From assembly GCF_003665095.1 (NCBI RefSeq), contig NZ_RCHV01000002.1, forward strand, positions 4,636,501 to 4,700,500: a DNA stretch of 64,000 nt, read 5' to 3'. Shown here in pieces: positions 50,806 through 59,613 of this stretch. How positions within the stretch are numbered: the stretch's first letter is position 1; the number at the start of each line of letters is the position of its first letter. The stretch comes from Streptomyces sp. Z26 (GTDB lineage Bacteria > Actinomycetota > Actinomycetes > Streptomycetales > Streptomycetaceae). The position numbers and the translations under genes are program-made. Under the pieces are notes generated by a model. The model searched no databases and had not been told where the DNA came from. It saw only the letters and a program-made list of their open reading frames with translations.

Positions 50806-51369
50806 TCAGTCCTCGAACGTGGCGGCCAGCGCGTCCGCCAGGCCCGGTACGAGCCCCGCGCCCGTGAGCACCTCGGTGGCGGAGTCCTTGTCGCGCAGCC
50901 GCAGCGCGGAGTCCCGGGCGCCGTCCCGCAGGACGGCCACCGTCATCCGCACCTCCTGCCGCTCGGGGTGCGCGGCCACCCACTCCGCCAGCCGCGACCC
51001 GTCCAGCCCGTCCGGTACGGACTCCTCCGCCGACGGCGGCAGCATCAGGCGTTCCACGGTGAGCGCGCAGCCCGCGACGGCGCCGGGCCAGGCGACCGTA
51101 CCGAGGAACTCGTCGAGCGCGGTGCCCGCCGGGAGCGCCTCCTGCTCGACGGGCGTGTACGTGCCCGCGGCCTCGTCCTGGTGGGCGCCGGGGGCCAGTT
51201 GGGCGGCGAGCGAGGGTTCCTCGGCACGCAGTTGCGCGGTGTCGACCAGGGCGAACAGGCGCGCGGGCTGGTCCCAGCCGAGCCCGGCGGCGTACTCGTC
51301 GATCTCTAGGACGGCGCGGGTCAGCGGGGTGCCCGCGAGGGGGGTGCCGTCGTGGTGGAAGTTGTCCAT
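50806..51369 (-). CDS. PPA1309 family protein
   Basis: A 187-residue soluble protein: 'LTRAVLEIDEYAAGLGWDQPARLFALVDT' (in part) near the start and 'PGAVAGCALTVERLMLPP' in the middle are signatures of the PPA1309 family, present in most Actinobacteria beside UPF0182. No function is known. ATG 51369 is preferred because a CACGAT box is 6 nt upstream; ATG 51375 adds two residues. It is divergent from the UPF0182 gene. Confidence 0.85.
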   Translation of the reverse strand: MDNFHHDGTPLAGTPLTRAVLEIDEYAAGLGWDQPARLFALVDTAQLRAEEPSLAAQLAPGAHQDEAAGTYTPVEQEALPAGTALDEFLGTVAWPGAVAGCALTVERLMLPPSAEESVPDGLDGSRLAEWVAAHPERQEVRMTVAVLRDGARDSALRLRDKDSATEVLTGAGLVPGLADALAATFED

Positions 51370-51407
51370 CCCCATATCGTGCACTCGAAGACCCCGGAAA
51401 CGGGAAC

Positions 51408-51425
51408 TGAGTAAAGCTTGAGTAA
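51408..51425. repeat. Direct repeat TGAGTAA, 11-bp spacing
   Basis: TGAGTAA occurs at 51408-51414 and again at 51419-51425, one helical turn apart, in the divergent gap between PPA1309 and UPF0182. This spacing suits a protein binding one face of DNA. No regulator is identified. Confidence 0.4.
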
Positions 51426-51488
51426 GTTGCCTTAGTGGGCCGACGATGCGGTCCGTTCCATCCACAGCGAATCTTCGAGGTGCGCACC

Positions 51489-54380
51489 TTGGCTTTCCAG
51501 ATGCCGGACCGGGGCTCGGGTGGCCCCACCGGGCCACGGATCAGAGTCGGCCGACCGTCGAGGCGCGCACGCACGCTGCTGATGACAGTCGGCGTCCTCG
51601 CCGTCCTGGCCATGCTCTTCGTCATGTTCGCCGGGTTCTGGACCGACTGGCTCTGGTATCGCTCGGTGGGTTACCGCTCGGTCTTCACCAAGACCCTGTG
51701 GACCAAGATCGGCCTGTTCGCGGTGTTCGGCCTGCTGATGGCGGGCGTCGTCGGGGTGAACATCTGGCTGGCGCACCGGCTGCGGCCGCCGCTCAGCGCG
51801 ATGTCGCTGGAGCAGCAGAGCCTCGACCGGTACCGCATGAGCGTCGCGCCGTACAAGAAGTGGATCCTCCTCGGGGTCACCGCTCTCGTGGGGCTGATCT
51901 CCGGGGCGTCGGCCGCGGGCCAGTGGCGCACGTGGCTGATGTGGGTGAACGGGGTCTCGTTCGGGCAGAAGGACCCGCAGTTCCACAAGGACGTGTCGTT
52001 CTACGCCTTCGACCTTCCGTGGTACCGCTTCCTGCTGAGCTTCGGCTTCGCGGCCGCGGTGCTGTCCCTGCTGGCGGCCGGGCTGGTGCACTACCTCTAC
52101 GGCGGGCTGCGGATCACCAGTCCCGGCGCGCGCGCGACGGCGCAGGCCACCGGCCACCTGTCGGTGCTGCTGGGCACGTTCGTGGCGCTGAAGGCGGTGG
52201 CGTACTGGCTGGACCGGTACGGGCTGGCCGTCAAGGGCAGCGACTTCAAGGCGACGGACAACTGGACGGGCCTGAAGTACGTCGACGCCAACGCGTACCT
52301 GCCGGCGAAGACGATCCTGTTCATCATCGCGATCATCTGCGCGCTGCTGTTCTTCGCGACGCTCTGGCGCCGTACGTGGCAGCTGCCGATGATCGGCTTC
52401 GGGCTGATGGTGCTCTCCGCGATCCTGATCGGCGGGCTGTACCCGGCGATCGTGCAGAAGTTCCAGGTCGAGCCGAACGAGCAGGCCAAGGAGACGCCTT
52501 ACATCCAGAAGAACATCAAGGCGACCCGCGACGCGTACAACATCGACGACGCGAAGGTGAACGACTACCCGGGCACGTCCACGTCGGAGAAGGGCACCCT
52601 GCGGGACGCCGCCGACAGCGCGGCCAGCATGCGGCTGCTCGACCCGAACGTGGTGTCGCCCACGTTCCAGCAGAAGCAGCAGGTCCGCGGGTACTACCAG
52701 TTCCCGTCCACGCTGGACGTCGACCGGTACACGGACAAGGACGGCAAGGAGCAGGACACCGTCGTCGGTCTCCGTGAGATCAACACCGAGGGCATCCCCA
52801 AGAAGGGCTGGATCAACGAGCACTTCAAGTACACCCACGGCTACGGCATGGTCGCGGGCAAGGGCACCGAGGTGGACGAGGACGGCGAGCCCGTCTTCAC
52901 GGAGAAGGACCTGCCGCCGAAGGGCCAGATCGGCAAGTACCAGCCGCGGATCTACTACGGCGAGAAGACCTCGCAGTACTCGATCGTGGGCGGCCCCCAG
53001 CAGGAGCTGGACTACGCCGACGACAACGGCGAGAAGACGTACACCTACACCGGCAGCAGCGGGGTGGACCTGTCCAGCCCGGTGAACCGGGCGGCGTATG
53101 CGGTGAACTTCAACGAGCCGCGCATCCTCTACTCGGGCGCGATCGGCGAGGGTTCGCAGATCCTCTACAACCGGACGCCGAAGGAGCGGGTCGAGGCGGT
53201 GGCGCCGTGGCTGACCATCGACGGCGACCCGTACCCGGCGGTGGTGGACGGCCGGGTGAAGTGGATCGTGGACGCGTACACGACCACGAACCAGTACCCG
53301 TACTCGTCGCGTACGACGCTCGGTGACACCACGGCCGACGCGCTGACGGACAGCCAGCGTTCGGTGGTCGCCCAGCAGAACCGGGTCAACTACATCCGGA
53401 ACTCGGTGAAGGCGACGGTCGACGCGTACAGCGGCAAGGTCGACATGTACCAGTGGGACACCAAGGACCCGGTGCTGAAGACGTGGATGAAGGCGTTCCC
53501 GGACACGGTGAAGCCGAAGGCCGAGATCAACGACTCGCTGATGGCCCATCTCCGTTACCCGCAGGACCTGTTCAAGGTGCAGCGGGAGCTGCTGACGCGC
53601 TACCACGTCACGTCGCCGTCGCAGTTCTACAGCGGCAGTGAGCGCTGGCAGATCCCGGACGACCCGACGCACAAGGGCAACGCGGTCCCGCCGTACTACC
53701 TGAGCATGAAGATGCCGCAGCAGAAGGAGCAGCGCTTCTCCCTGACGACGACCTTCAACCCGGTCGAACGGCAGACGCTGGGTGCCTTCATGGCGGTGGA
53801 CGCGGACGCGGCGAGCCGGGACTACGGCAAGATCACGATGCTCAAGTTGCCGTCGAACACCACCGTTTCGGGTCCGCAACAGGTGCAGAGCAAGATCAAC
53901 TCCGATCCGGAGATCGCCAACGACCTCAACATCCTCAAGAGAGGCGACTCCGAGATCGAGTACGGCAACATGCTGACCGTGCCGTTGGAGGGCGGGCTGC
54001 TCTACATCGAACCGGTCTACATCCGAGGGGCCGACACCAACTACCCGCGGATGAGAAAGGTCGTGGCGACCTTCGGTGAGGAGATCGCCTACGAGGACAC
54101 CCTCAAGGAGGCGCTCGACGGCGTCTTCCCGACCGACGGGGACGGGGAGAAGGATCCGGGCGGCGACGAGGACCCGGGTCAGGACGAGGACGAGCAGAAG
54201 GACCCGCCGTCGTCCGGCGACCCGACCGCCGAAGAGGCCCTGAAGGACGCCCAGGAGGCGTACGACAAGGGCCAGGAGGCGATGGAGAAGGGCAACTGGG
54301 AGGAGTACGGCAGGGCTCAGGAGGACCTCAAGGAGGCTCTGGAGCGCGCGGCCAACTCCCAGGGCGGTTCGTCCAGTTAG
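51489..54380 (+). CDS. UPF0182 family membrane protein
   Basis: A 963-residue protein with about seven N-terminal membrane helices (residues ~25-330) and a large exported C-terminal part. Family signatures are 'FAGFWTDWLWYRSVGY', 'DVSFYAFDLPWYRFLL', 'GGLYPAIVQKFQVEPNE' and 'RYPQDLFKVQRELL'. The tail is Asp/Glu-rich ('DGDGEKDPGGDEDPG') then a helical 'AQEAYDKGQEAMEKGNWEEY' segment. Function unknown; Rv3193c is the mycobacterial relative. The TTG at 51489 is chosen because GAGG lies 8 nt upstream and gives 'MAFQMPDRG', the usual Streptomyces start. Confidence 0.9.
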   Translation: MAFQMPDRGSGGPTGPRIRVGRPSRRARTLLMTVGVLAVLAMLFVMFAGFWTDWLWYRSVGYRSVFTKTLWTKIGLFAVFGLLMAGVVGVNIWLAHRLRPPLSAMSLEQQSLDRYRMSVAPYKKWILLGVTALVGLISGASAAGQWRTWLMWVNGVSFGQKDPQFHKDVSFYAFDLPWYRFLLSFGFAAAVLSLLAAGLVHYLYGGLRITSPGARATAQATGHLSVLLGTFVALKAVAYWLDRYGLAVKGSDFKATDNWTGLKYVDANAYLPAKTILFIIAIICALLFFATLWRRTWQLPMIGFGLMVLSAILIGGLYPAIVQKFQVEPNEQAKETPYIQKNIKATRDAYNIDDAKVNDYPGTSTSEKGTLRDAADSAASMRLLDPNVVSPTFQQKQQVRGYYQFPSTLDVDRYTDKDGKEQDTVVGLREINTEGIPKKGWINEHFKYTHGYGMVAGKGTEVDEDGEPVFTEKDLPPKGQIGKYQPRIYYGEKTSQYSIVGGPQQELDYADDNGEKTYTYTGSSGVDLSSPVNRAAYAVNFNEPRILYSGAIGEGSQILYNRTPKERVEAVAPWLTIDGDPYPAVVDGRVKWIVDAYTTTNQYPYSSRTTLGDTTADALTDSQRSVVAQQNRVNYIRNSVKATVDAYSGKVDMYQWDTKDPVLKTWMKAFPDTVKPKAEINDSLMAHLRYPQDLFKVQRELLTRYHVTSPSQFYSGSERWQIPDDPTHKGNAVPPYYLSMKMPQQKEQRFSLTTTFNPVERQTLGAFMAVDADAASRDYGKITMLKLPSNTTVSGPQQVQSKINSDPEIANDLNILKRGDSEIEYGNMLTVPLEGGLLYIEPVYIRGADTNYPRMRKVVATFGEEIAYEDTLKEALDGVFPTDGDGEKDPGGDEDPGQDEDEQKDPPSSGDPTAEEALKDAQEAYDKGQEAMEKGNWEEYGRAQEDLKEALERAANSQGGSSS

Positions 54381-54381
54381 T

Positions 54382-54396
54382 GCTCACTGAGTGAGC
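54382..54396 (+). terminator. Short stem-loop just after UPF0182
   Basis: GCTCAC-TGA-GTGAGC, a perfect 6-bp stem with a 3-base loop, begins 2 bases after the stop codon. It probably acts with the larger hairpin that follows. Confidence 0.5.
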
Positions 54397-54407
54397 GTGG
54401 CGCCCGA

Positions 54408-54435
54408 GGGCCCGGAGTCAACTGACTCCGGGCCC
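54408..54435 (+). terminator. Terminator of the UPF0182 gene
   Basis: GGGCCCGGAGTCA (54408-54420) pairs perfectly with TGACTCCGGGCCC (54423-54435), then TTCGCTT. The 13-bp GC-rich stem is a clear transcription stop before the Sel1-repeat gene. Confidence 0.88.
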
Positions 54436-54574
54436 TTCGCTTGAGTGGGGGGTCTTTGGGTATGAGGCGTTTGGAGTGTCTCTCTGTCGGGAAGTCGACA
54501 AACCGCTGAAGTGACCTCACTGGCTGCGGTATACCAGGTGTACGAGGGTTGCGGGTGGTGCGACGATGGGGCTT

Positions 54575-56404
54575 ATGGGGGACAAGGCGAAGGTTGCCGG
54601 GCAGGGCGTGGATAACGCCCGAGATGCCGGTGCCACGAGCGTACTCGGCGCACAACTGCTGCGCCGTGGCGACCTGGACGGCGCCGAGCCGTACCTGCGC
54701 GCCGCCACCGCGGGGGGCGACCGGGCCGCGGCGAACAATCTCGGAGTCCTCCTGCACCAGCGCGGCTACGCGGACGAGGCGGCGGGCTGGTGGCGCGTCG
54801 CCGCCGTCGCCGGTTCGGCCGCCGCCGCCCACGCCCTCGGCCGCCACCACCGGGAGCGCGGCGACGAGCCCGCCGCGCACTACTGGCTGCGCCAGTCCGC
54901 CGAGTCGGGCCACGCGCTGGGCGCGTACGCCCTGGCGGACCTGCTGGAACACCGAGGTGAGAGCGGCGCCGAGGAGTGGTTCCGGGCCGCGGCCGAACAC
55001 GGTCACCGGGAGGCGGCGTACCGCGTCGCGCAGTTGATCACCGAGCGGATCGCGTACGAGGCGGAGCGCGGCCCCGCCACCAACGCCCGCCGTGGCGGCG
55101 CCGGTTCGACGCCCCCGGCGGCCACGGGCGGGCAGGGCACGGGCCCGGACGGCGCTGCCGCGGGCACCGCGGCGGAGGCCGAGCAGTGGTACATGCAGGC
55201 CGCTGCACGCGGGCACCGCCGGGCCGCGCTGCGCCTCGGCGCGCTGCTGGAGGAGCGGGGTGAGGCGAAGGAGGCCGGACGCTGGTACCTGAGCGCGGCC
55301 CGCGCCGGTGAGTCGCGCGCCGCCTGCGCCCTCGGCTTCCTGCTGCGGGACGCCGGCGACGAGGAGAGCGCCGCCGTGTGGTGGCGTCGCGCGGCCGAGA
55401 GCGGCGACGGCAACGCCGCCAACGCCCTGGGCGCGCTGCACGCGGAGCGGGGCGAGCGGCAGACCGCCGAACGCTGGTACCGCGTGGCGCTCGAAGCGGG
55501 TGACGACAACGGCGCGTTCAACCTCGGGCTGCTCTGCGCGGGTCAGGGGCGTACGGCGCAGGCGGAGCAGTGGTACCGCCGCGCGGCCTACGCGGGCCAC
55601 CGCGAGGCGGCCAACGCGCTCGCCGTACTGCTGCTCCAGCGCGGCGACGCCCAGGGCGCCGAGCCGTGGTTCTCGAAGGCGGCCGAGGCGGGCAGCGTCG
55701 ACGCCGCGTTCAACCTCGGCATCCTGTACGTCGGCCGGGGCGACGACGCCGCGGCCCGCGGGTGGTACGAGCAGGCGGCGGAGGCGGGCCACGCCGAGGC
55801 GGCGCTCCAGGTCGGCATCGTCAGCCTCCGCGAGGGCGACACCGAGGCCGCCGAGCGGCACCTGCGGTGCGCGGCGGAGGGCGGCAGCGTCGAGGGCGCG
55901 TTCCGCTTCGGCGCGCTGCTGGAGCGGCGCGGCGGGAACGAGCCGCCGGACACCGGTACGGGTGTGGTCATCGGCCGCGTCGGGGGCGCGGACGGCGACG
56001 ACGCCCCCGCGGAGCACGAGCAGTGGTACGAGCGGGCGGCCGAGCGGGGCCACCGCCGCGCGCAGGTCCGGCTGGGCATGTCGGCCGCCGCGCGGGGGGA
56101 CGTGGTCGAGGCCGCGCACTGGTACCGGGCGGCGGCCGAGGCGGGCAGCCCCAACGGGGCGTTCAACCTGGGCCTGTTGCTGGCCCGTGAGGGCAGCGAG
56201 CCGGAGGCGGCCCTGTGGTGGACGCGCGCGGCCGAGGCGGGGCACGGCCGGGCGGCGCTGCGGCTGGCGCTGATCAGTGCCAGGCGCGGGGAGTTGGCCG
56301 ACGGGCAGTACTGGTGCGCCCGCGCGGTGGAGCTGGGCCCGGACGAAGTGGCGGCCCGTGCCGCGAAGTTGCGGGACGCGCTGCGGGACGAGCTGACGGC
56401 CTGA
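54575..56404 (+). CDS. Sel1-like repeat protein
   Basis: A 609-residue solenoid built of about 16 Sel1-type repeats, each with the core 'A..WY..AA..G...A...LG.L...RG' (for example 'AEQWYRRAAYAGHREAANALAVLL'-like units). Two loops interrupt the array: a Pro/Gly-rich one near residue 180 and an acidic one near 475. No signal peptide. Sel1 solenoids are protein-binding scaffolds in signalling. ATG 54575 is chosen over 54566 for its 'MGDKAKVAGQG' start. GGTATACC (54528-54535) upstream may be a -10 region or operator. Confidence 0.85.
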   Translation: MGDKAKVAGQGVDNARDAGATSVLGAQLLRRGDLDGAEPYLRAATAGGDRAAANNLGVLLHQRGYADEAAGWWRVAAVAGSAAAAHALGRHHRERGDEPAAHYWLRQSAESGHALGAYALADLLEHRGESGAEEWFRAAAEHGHREAAYRVAQLITERIAYEAERGPATNARRGGAGSTPPAATGGQGTGPDGAAAGTAAEAEQWYMQAAARGHRRAALRLGALLEERGEAKEAGRWYLSAARAGESRAACALGFLLRDAGDEESAAVWWRRAAESGDGNAANALGALHAERGERQTAERWYRVALEAGDDNGAFNLGLLCAGQGRTAQAEQWYRRAAYAGHREAANALAVLLLQRGDAQGAEPWFSKAAEAGSVDAAFNLGILYVGRGDDAAARGWYEQAAEAGHAEAALQVGIVSLREGDTEAAERHLRCAAEGGSVEGAFRFGALLERRGGNEPPDTGTGVVIGRVGGADGDDAPAEHEQWYERAAERGHRRAQVRLGMSAAARGDVVEAAHWYRAAAEAGSPNGAFNLGLLLAREGSEPEAALWWTRAAEAGHGRAALRLALISARRGELADGQYWCARAVELGPDEVAARAAKLRDALRDELTA

Positions 56405-56558
56405 CGGCCCGTCGGCCGAGCCGGGCGGCTCTCGGGTCGCCCGGCTCGCCGCCCGCGCGCCCGTGCGCCACGCGGGCGCCGGGGCGCCCCGCCCGGTCCG
56501 CGTACGGCGCCGCCGCGCGGGGCCCGTACCGTCGCCCGGCGGGCGGCGCGGAACGGAT

Positions 56559-56588
56559 TTGCGCTGGTCGTCGGGCCGGGGTTAGAGT
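56559..56588 (+). promoter_or_regulatory. Predicted promoter of the initiator tRNA gene
   Basis: TTGCGC (56559-56564) and TAGAGT (56583-56588) are 18 nt apart and end 11 bases before the tRNA. The hexamers are close to the vegetative consensus, as expected for a tRNA gene. Confidence 0.6.
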
Positions 56589-56599
56589 TACGACATCGC

Positions 56600-56673
56600 C
56601 GCGGGGTGGAGCAGCTCGGTAGCTCGCTGGGCTCATAACCCAGAGGTCGCAGGTTCAAATCCTGTCCCCGCTA
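56600..56673 (+). tRNA. Initiator tRNA-fMet (CAT anticodon)
   Basis: A 74-nt cloverleaf without encoded CCA. The acceptor arm pairs GCGGGG with CCCCGC but leaves C1 opposite T72, the unpaired end that marks initiator tRNAs for formylation. The anticodon arm is CTGGG-CTCATAA-CCCAG, with the three G-C pairs needed for P-site entry and the anticodon CAT at 56634-56636. The T-arm is GCAGG-TTCAAAT-CCTGT. A strong hairpin follows 6 bases on. Confidence 0.95.
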
Positions 56674-56679
56674 CTCGAT

Positions 56680-56714
56680 ACTGAGGGCCCGAATCCATGA
56701 TTCGGGCCCTCAGT
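56680..56714 (+). terminator. Terminator after tRNA-fMet
   Basis: ACTGAGGGCCCGAATC (56680-56695) pairs over all 16 bp with GATTCGGGCCCTCAGT (56699-56714); the loop is CAT. No T-run follows. It also faces the end of the fur-family gene at 56776. Confidence 0.85.
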
Positions 56715-56775
56715 GCTGTGCGCGTGACACGACAGTGGTTGACGGCCGGTCAGCTCCGGGATCAGCCTCCGCGCG

Positions 56776-57201
56776 CTACGCCCCCGCGCTCGCCGCGCAG
56801 GACGGGCAGAGCCCGCGGTACGTCACGGTGGCCCCGGAGAGGGTGTAGCCGAACCGCTCGCTCTCGGGAAGGGACGTCAGCGGATCACCCGTCGGGTGCA
56901 CGTCCCGGATCGTGCCGCAGTGGGAGCACACCAGGTGCTGGTGCGCGTGGTGCGCGTTCGGGTCGTAGCGCTTGGCGCGGCCGTCGGTGCTGACCTCGCG
57001 CACCTCGCCGAGGGTGACGAGTTCGCTCAGCGTGTTGTAGACGGTGGCCCTGGCGATCTCGGGGAGCCGGTCGGCGGCGCGGGCGTGCACCTCGTCGGCG
57101 GTGTAGTGCACGTGGTCGCCGTCGAGCACCTCGGCCACGACGCGCCGCTGGGCGGTCAGCCGCCAGCCACGCTCACGGAGTCGTTGCAGCAGGTCGCTCA
57201 T
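56776..57201 (-). CDS. Fur family metalloregulator
   Basis: A 141-residue repressor. Winged helix: 'RLRERGWRLTAQRRVVAEVL' and 'ARATVYNTLSELVTLGEV' (~10-75). Metal sites: 'HHAHQHLVCSHCG' and 'CPSC', giving the structural zinc Cys pairs and the regulatory His cluster. Whether it senses iron, zinc, nickel or peroxide cannot be decided from this; no catalase gene is adjacent. TAGCCT lies 7 nt before the ATG, so the transcript may be leaderless. It faces the tRNA gene. Confidence 0.9.
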   Translation of the reverse strand: MSDLLQRLRERGWRLTAQRRVVAEVLDGDHVHYTADEVHARAADRLPEIARATVYNTLSELVTLGEVREVSTDGRAKRYDPNAHHAHQHLVCSHCGTIRDVHPTGDPLTSLPESERFGYTLSGATVTYRGLCPSCAASAGA

Positions 57202-57345
57202 GCGGACCAGGCTAGCAGCGGGTGTTTGCGTGGCCAGAGCACGTACGGGGCTCGGTCCGCTCTCGGTCCGGACACCGTACGGCCGGGGGGGCGGGCCCGG
57301 GAACGGGCTCCCCGTGGGCCCGCGCCCGTACCCGTTCCCGCGCCG

Positions 57346-57786
57346 CTACGCCGCGCCGGTCCCGGTGGCGGCCGGTGCCGCCGCCCGCCGCTCGTCGTAC
57401 CGGTCCGGGATGCCGGACCAGCAGCGCACGATGTCCCGTACGGACACCACGCCCACCGGCTCGTGGTCGTCCTGCACGATCAGGTGCCGGAAGCCGCCGT
57501 GCGCCATCGCCTGTGCCGCCTCCGACAGCGTCCACCGGGGGCTGGCGAAGACGACGTCGGTGGTCGTGTGGGCGTGCGCGCGCTCGTGTTCGGGGTCCAG
57601 GCCCGCGCCGACGGCGTTGAGGACGTCGCGTTCGGTGAGGATGCCGATGCCGCTGGTCTCCGGGTCGAGTACGACGGCCGCGCCGACGCCGCGTGCGGAC
57701 ATCAGTTGGGCGGCCTGGCGGAGGGTGTGGGTCGGTCCGATGGTCAGTACGAGGGTGCTCATGGCGTCCTGGACGAGCGTGGGCAT
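57346..57786 (-). CDS. CBS-domain protein
   Basis: A 146-residue protein made of two CBS motifs: 'TLRQAAQLMSARGVGAAVVLD…GILTERDVLNAVGAG' and 'TLSEAAQAMAHGGFRHLIVQD…GVVSVRDIVRCW' (both abridged). A Bateman pair like this binds adenosine nucleotides and acts as an energy sensor. It has no attached effector domain, so its partner is unknown. A short Ala-rich tail follows. It reads toward the fur-family gene with a 144-base gap. Confidence 0.88.
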   Translation of the reverse strand: MPTLVQDAMSTLVLTIGPTHTLRQAAQLMSARGVGAAVVLDPETSGIGILTERDVLNAVGAGLDPEHERAHAHTTTDVVFASPRWTLSEAAQAMAHGGFRHLIVQDDHEPVGVVSVRDIVRCWSGIPDRYDERRAAAPAATGTGAA

Positions 57787-57993
57787 GAGGGTGAGCCCCT
57801 TTCGGGAAGTGATTCACAAAGTCACAAGCGCTCGATCCTCATGCTCACACGCGCTTCCGGGGACAGCAAGAGGGCGCACGCGGAGCCGGTACGGCTCACG
57901 CGCGCGCCCGTCGCGCCCTCGTCCGCGGGTGTCGGCTGGTGTCGGCGGTCGACCCCCGGTCCACCTCCAACCGCCCGAACACCCCGCGTACGG

Positions 57994-58788
57994 CTACTGG
58001 TTGAGATACCTCAGCAGCTCGTCGTGCAGCAGCCCGTTGGACGCCGCCGCGTTGCCGCTCAGCGGCCCCCGGCGCCCGTCGAGACCGGTGAACTGCCCAC
58101 CGGCCTCCTCCACGATGATCGCGCTGGCGGCCATGTCCCAGAGCGACAGCTCCGGTTCGGCGCACATGTCCACGGAGCCCTCGGCGACCATCATGTACGG
58201 CCAGAAGTCGCCGTACCCGCGCGTGCGCCAGCAGTCGCGCGTCAGCTCCAGGAAGCCGCCGAGCATGCCGCGTTCCTCCCAGCCGGAGAGGGAGGAGTAC
58301 GCGAAGGAGGCGTCCGGCACCCGCCCCACGTGGGACACCTGGAGGCGGGTCGCCTGGGACAGGCTGCGCCCCGTGTACGCGCCGCCGCCGCGCACCGCCC
58401 ACCAGCGCCGGTTCAGCGCCGGGGCGGAGACGACGCCGACCACCGGGTGGTCGCCGCCCTCGCTCAGCTCCGTGAGGGCGATCAGCGTGGCCCAGACGGG
58501 CACGCCGCGGACGAAGTTCTTCGTGCCGTCGATCGGGTCGATCACCCAGCGCCGGGAGCCGTGCCCCTCGGTGCCGAACTCCTCGCCGAGTACGGCGTCT
58601 CTGGGCCGGGCGCGCCGGAGCGAGGTGCGGATCAGCTCCTCCGCCGCCTTGTCCGCGTCGCTCACCGGTGTCATGTCGGGCTTCGTCTCGACCTTGAGGT
58701 CGAGCGCCTTGAACCGCTCCATGGTCGTGGCGTCGGCGGCGTCGGCGAGCACGTGGGCAAAACGCAGATCATCGTGGTATCCCGGCAT
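57994..58788 (-). CDS. hisN: Histidinol-phosphatase HisN (inositol-monophosphatase family)
   Basis: A 264-residue Mg-dependent phosphatase: 'LGEEFG' near residue 68, 'WVIDPIDGTKNFVRG' near 83-97 and 'SLWDMAAS' near 208, the three metal-binding motifs. In Streptomyces the enzyme at this position removes phosphate from L-histidinol-phosphate, the penultimate step of histidine synthesis. Inositol-1-phosphatase is the alternative. TACTGT (58795-58800) lies 6 nt upstream of the ATG, so the mRNA is probably leaderless. Divergent from the TetR gene. Confidence 0.9.
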   Translation of the reverse strand: MPGYHDDLRFAHVLADAADATTMERFKALDLKVETKPDMTPVSDADKAAEELIRTSLRRARPRDAVLGEEFGTEGHGSRRWVIDPIDGTKNFVRGVPVWATLIALTELSEGGDHPVVGVVSAPALNRRWWAVRGGGAYTGRSLSQATRLQVSHVGRVPDASFAYSSLSGWEERGMLGGFLELTRDCWRTRGYGDFWPYMMVAEGSVDMCAEPELSLWDMAASAIIVEEAGGQFTGLDGRRGPLSGNAAASNGLLHDELLRYLNQ

Positions 58789-58856
58789 GTGCGAACAGTA
58801 TCCAGGACCCCTGGTCCGGGCCACACGGCAACGGCCATGTGGGCGTGTGCGCCGTC

Positions 58857-58889
58857 TTGACACCCCCTGCCCGCGCGTCAATTCTGACG
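58857..58889 (+). promoter_or_regulatory. Predicted promoter with overlapping inverted repeat before tetR
   Basis: TTGACA (58857-58862), a perfect -35 box, is 17 nt from AATTCT (58880-58885). CGTCA-attc-TGACG (58876-58889) is an inverted repeat sitting over the -10 region, the place a TetR dimer would block. Confidence 0.6.
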
Positions 58890-58894
58890 GCGCG

Positions 58895-58938
58895 AGCCAG
58901 CCAGCAACGACCCAGCCAGCAGCAGCCAGCCAGCAACG
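58895..58938. repeat. Direct repeat AGCCAGCCAGCAACG, two copies
   Basis: AGCCAGCCAGCAACG occurs at 58895-58909 and 58924-58938, 29 bp apart, with further CCAGC units between. The block lies between the promoter and the TetR start and will be in its mRNA leader. It may be a regulator site or slippage product. Confidence 0.8.
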
Positions 58939-58955
58939 GGCGCGGGAGGCGCGTA

Positions 58956-59528
58956 ATGCCGTCTGCACGGGAGAGCCTGCTCGAAGCCGCGCACGCGGCG
59001 GTGTCGGTCCGCCCGTGGGCGGGCGTCCGGATGGTGGAGATCGCCGCGGGCGCCGGGGTCTCCCGGCAGACCCTCTACAACGAGTTCGGGAGCAAGGAGG
59101 GCCTGGGCAGCGCGCTGGTCAGCCGTCGGGTGGCGGACTTCCTGGACGGCGCGACCGCGGTGGCCGCCCAGTCGGTGCGCAGGGGAGCCGACCCGGCGGC
59201 GGGTTGCGCGGCCACCGCCGCCTGGATGCTGCGCACGGCGCCCCGCGAGCCCCTCGTACGGGCCGCGCTGACCGGGTGCTGGGGCCGCCGCATGCCGCTG
59301 CCCTCGCTGGAACGGCCCGCCGGGCCGGGGGAGTTGGCCACCGAGCTGCGCGACCGGCTGGTCCCCGTACTGGCCGGGCAGGGAGCCGCGTACGACGCGG
59401 AGACGGTGCGCCGCGCGTGCGAGGTGGGCCTGCGGCTCGCGCTGTCCTACCTGGTGGCGCCGGAGAGGGGCGCGGGGGAGGAGCCGGGCGTACGGGTCGA
59501 CGAGGTGGTGCGGGCGCTGCTCCGCTGA
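58956..59528 (+). CDS. TetR family regulator
   Basis: A 190-residue regulator with helix-turn-helix at ~6-52 ('LEAAHAAVSVRPWAGVRMVEIA' and 'GVSRQTLYNEFGSKEGL' in part), the rest helical. The GGGAGGCGCG ribosome-binding site fits the ATG at 58956. It converges on an SMR-type transporter gene, a frequent partner of TetR repressors. The inverted repeat in its own promoter suggests autoregulation. Confidence 0.88.
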   Translation: MPSARESLLEAAHAAVSVRPWAGVRMVEIAAGAGVSRQTLYNEFGSKEGLGSALVSRRVADFLDGATAVAAQSVRRGADPAAGCAATAAWMLRTAPREPLVRAALTGCWGRRMPLPSLERPAGPGELATELRDRLVPVLAGQGAAYDAETVRRACEVGLRLALSYLVAPERGAGEEPGVRVDEVVRALLR

Positions 59529-59613
59529 CCCGGCGGTACGGGAGTGGCGTACGAGCCCGGCGTACGGGATCGGCTTACGGGGGCGCGCGGACGTACGTGT
59601 GCCCTCCCGCGCG

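Noticed and set aside
56674..57201. Integration site at the initiator tRNA 3' end
   Set aside because: The tRNA is followed directly by a perfect hairpin and then core genes; no duplicated tRNA end was seen.
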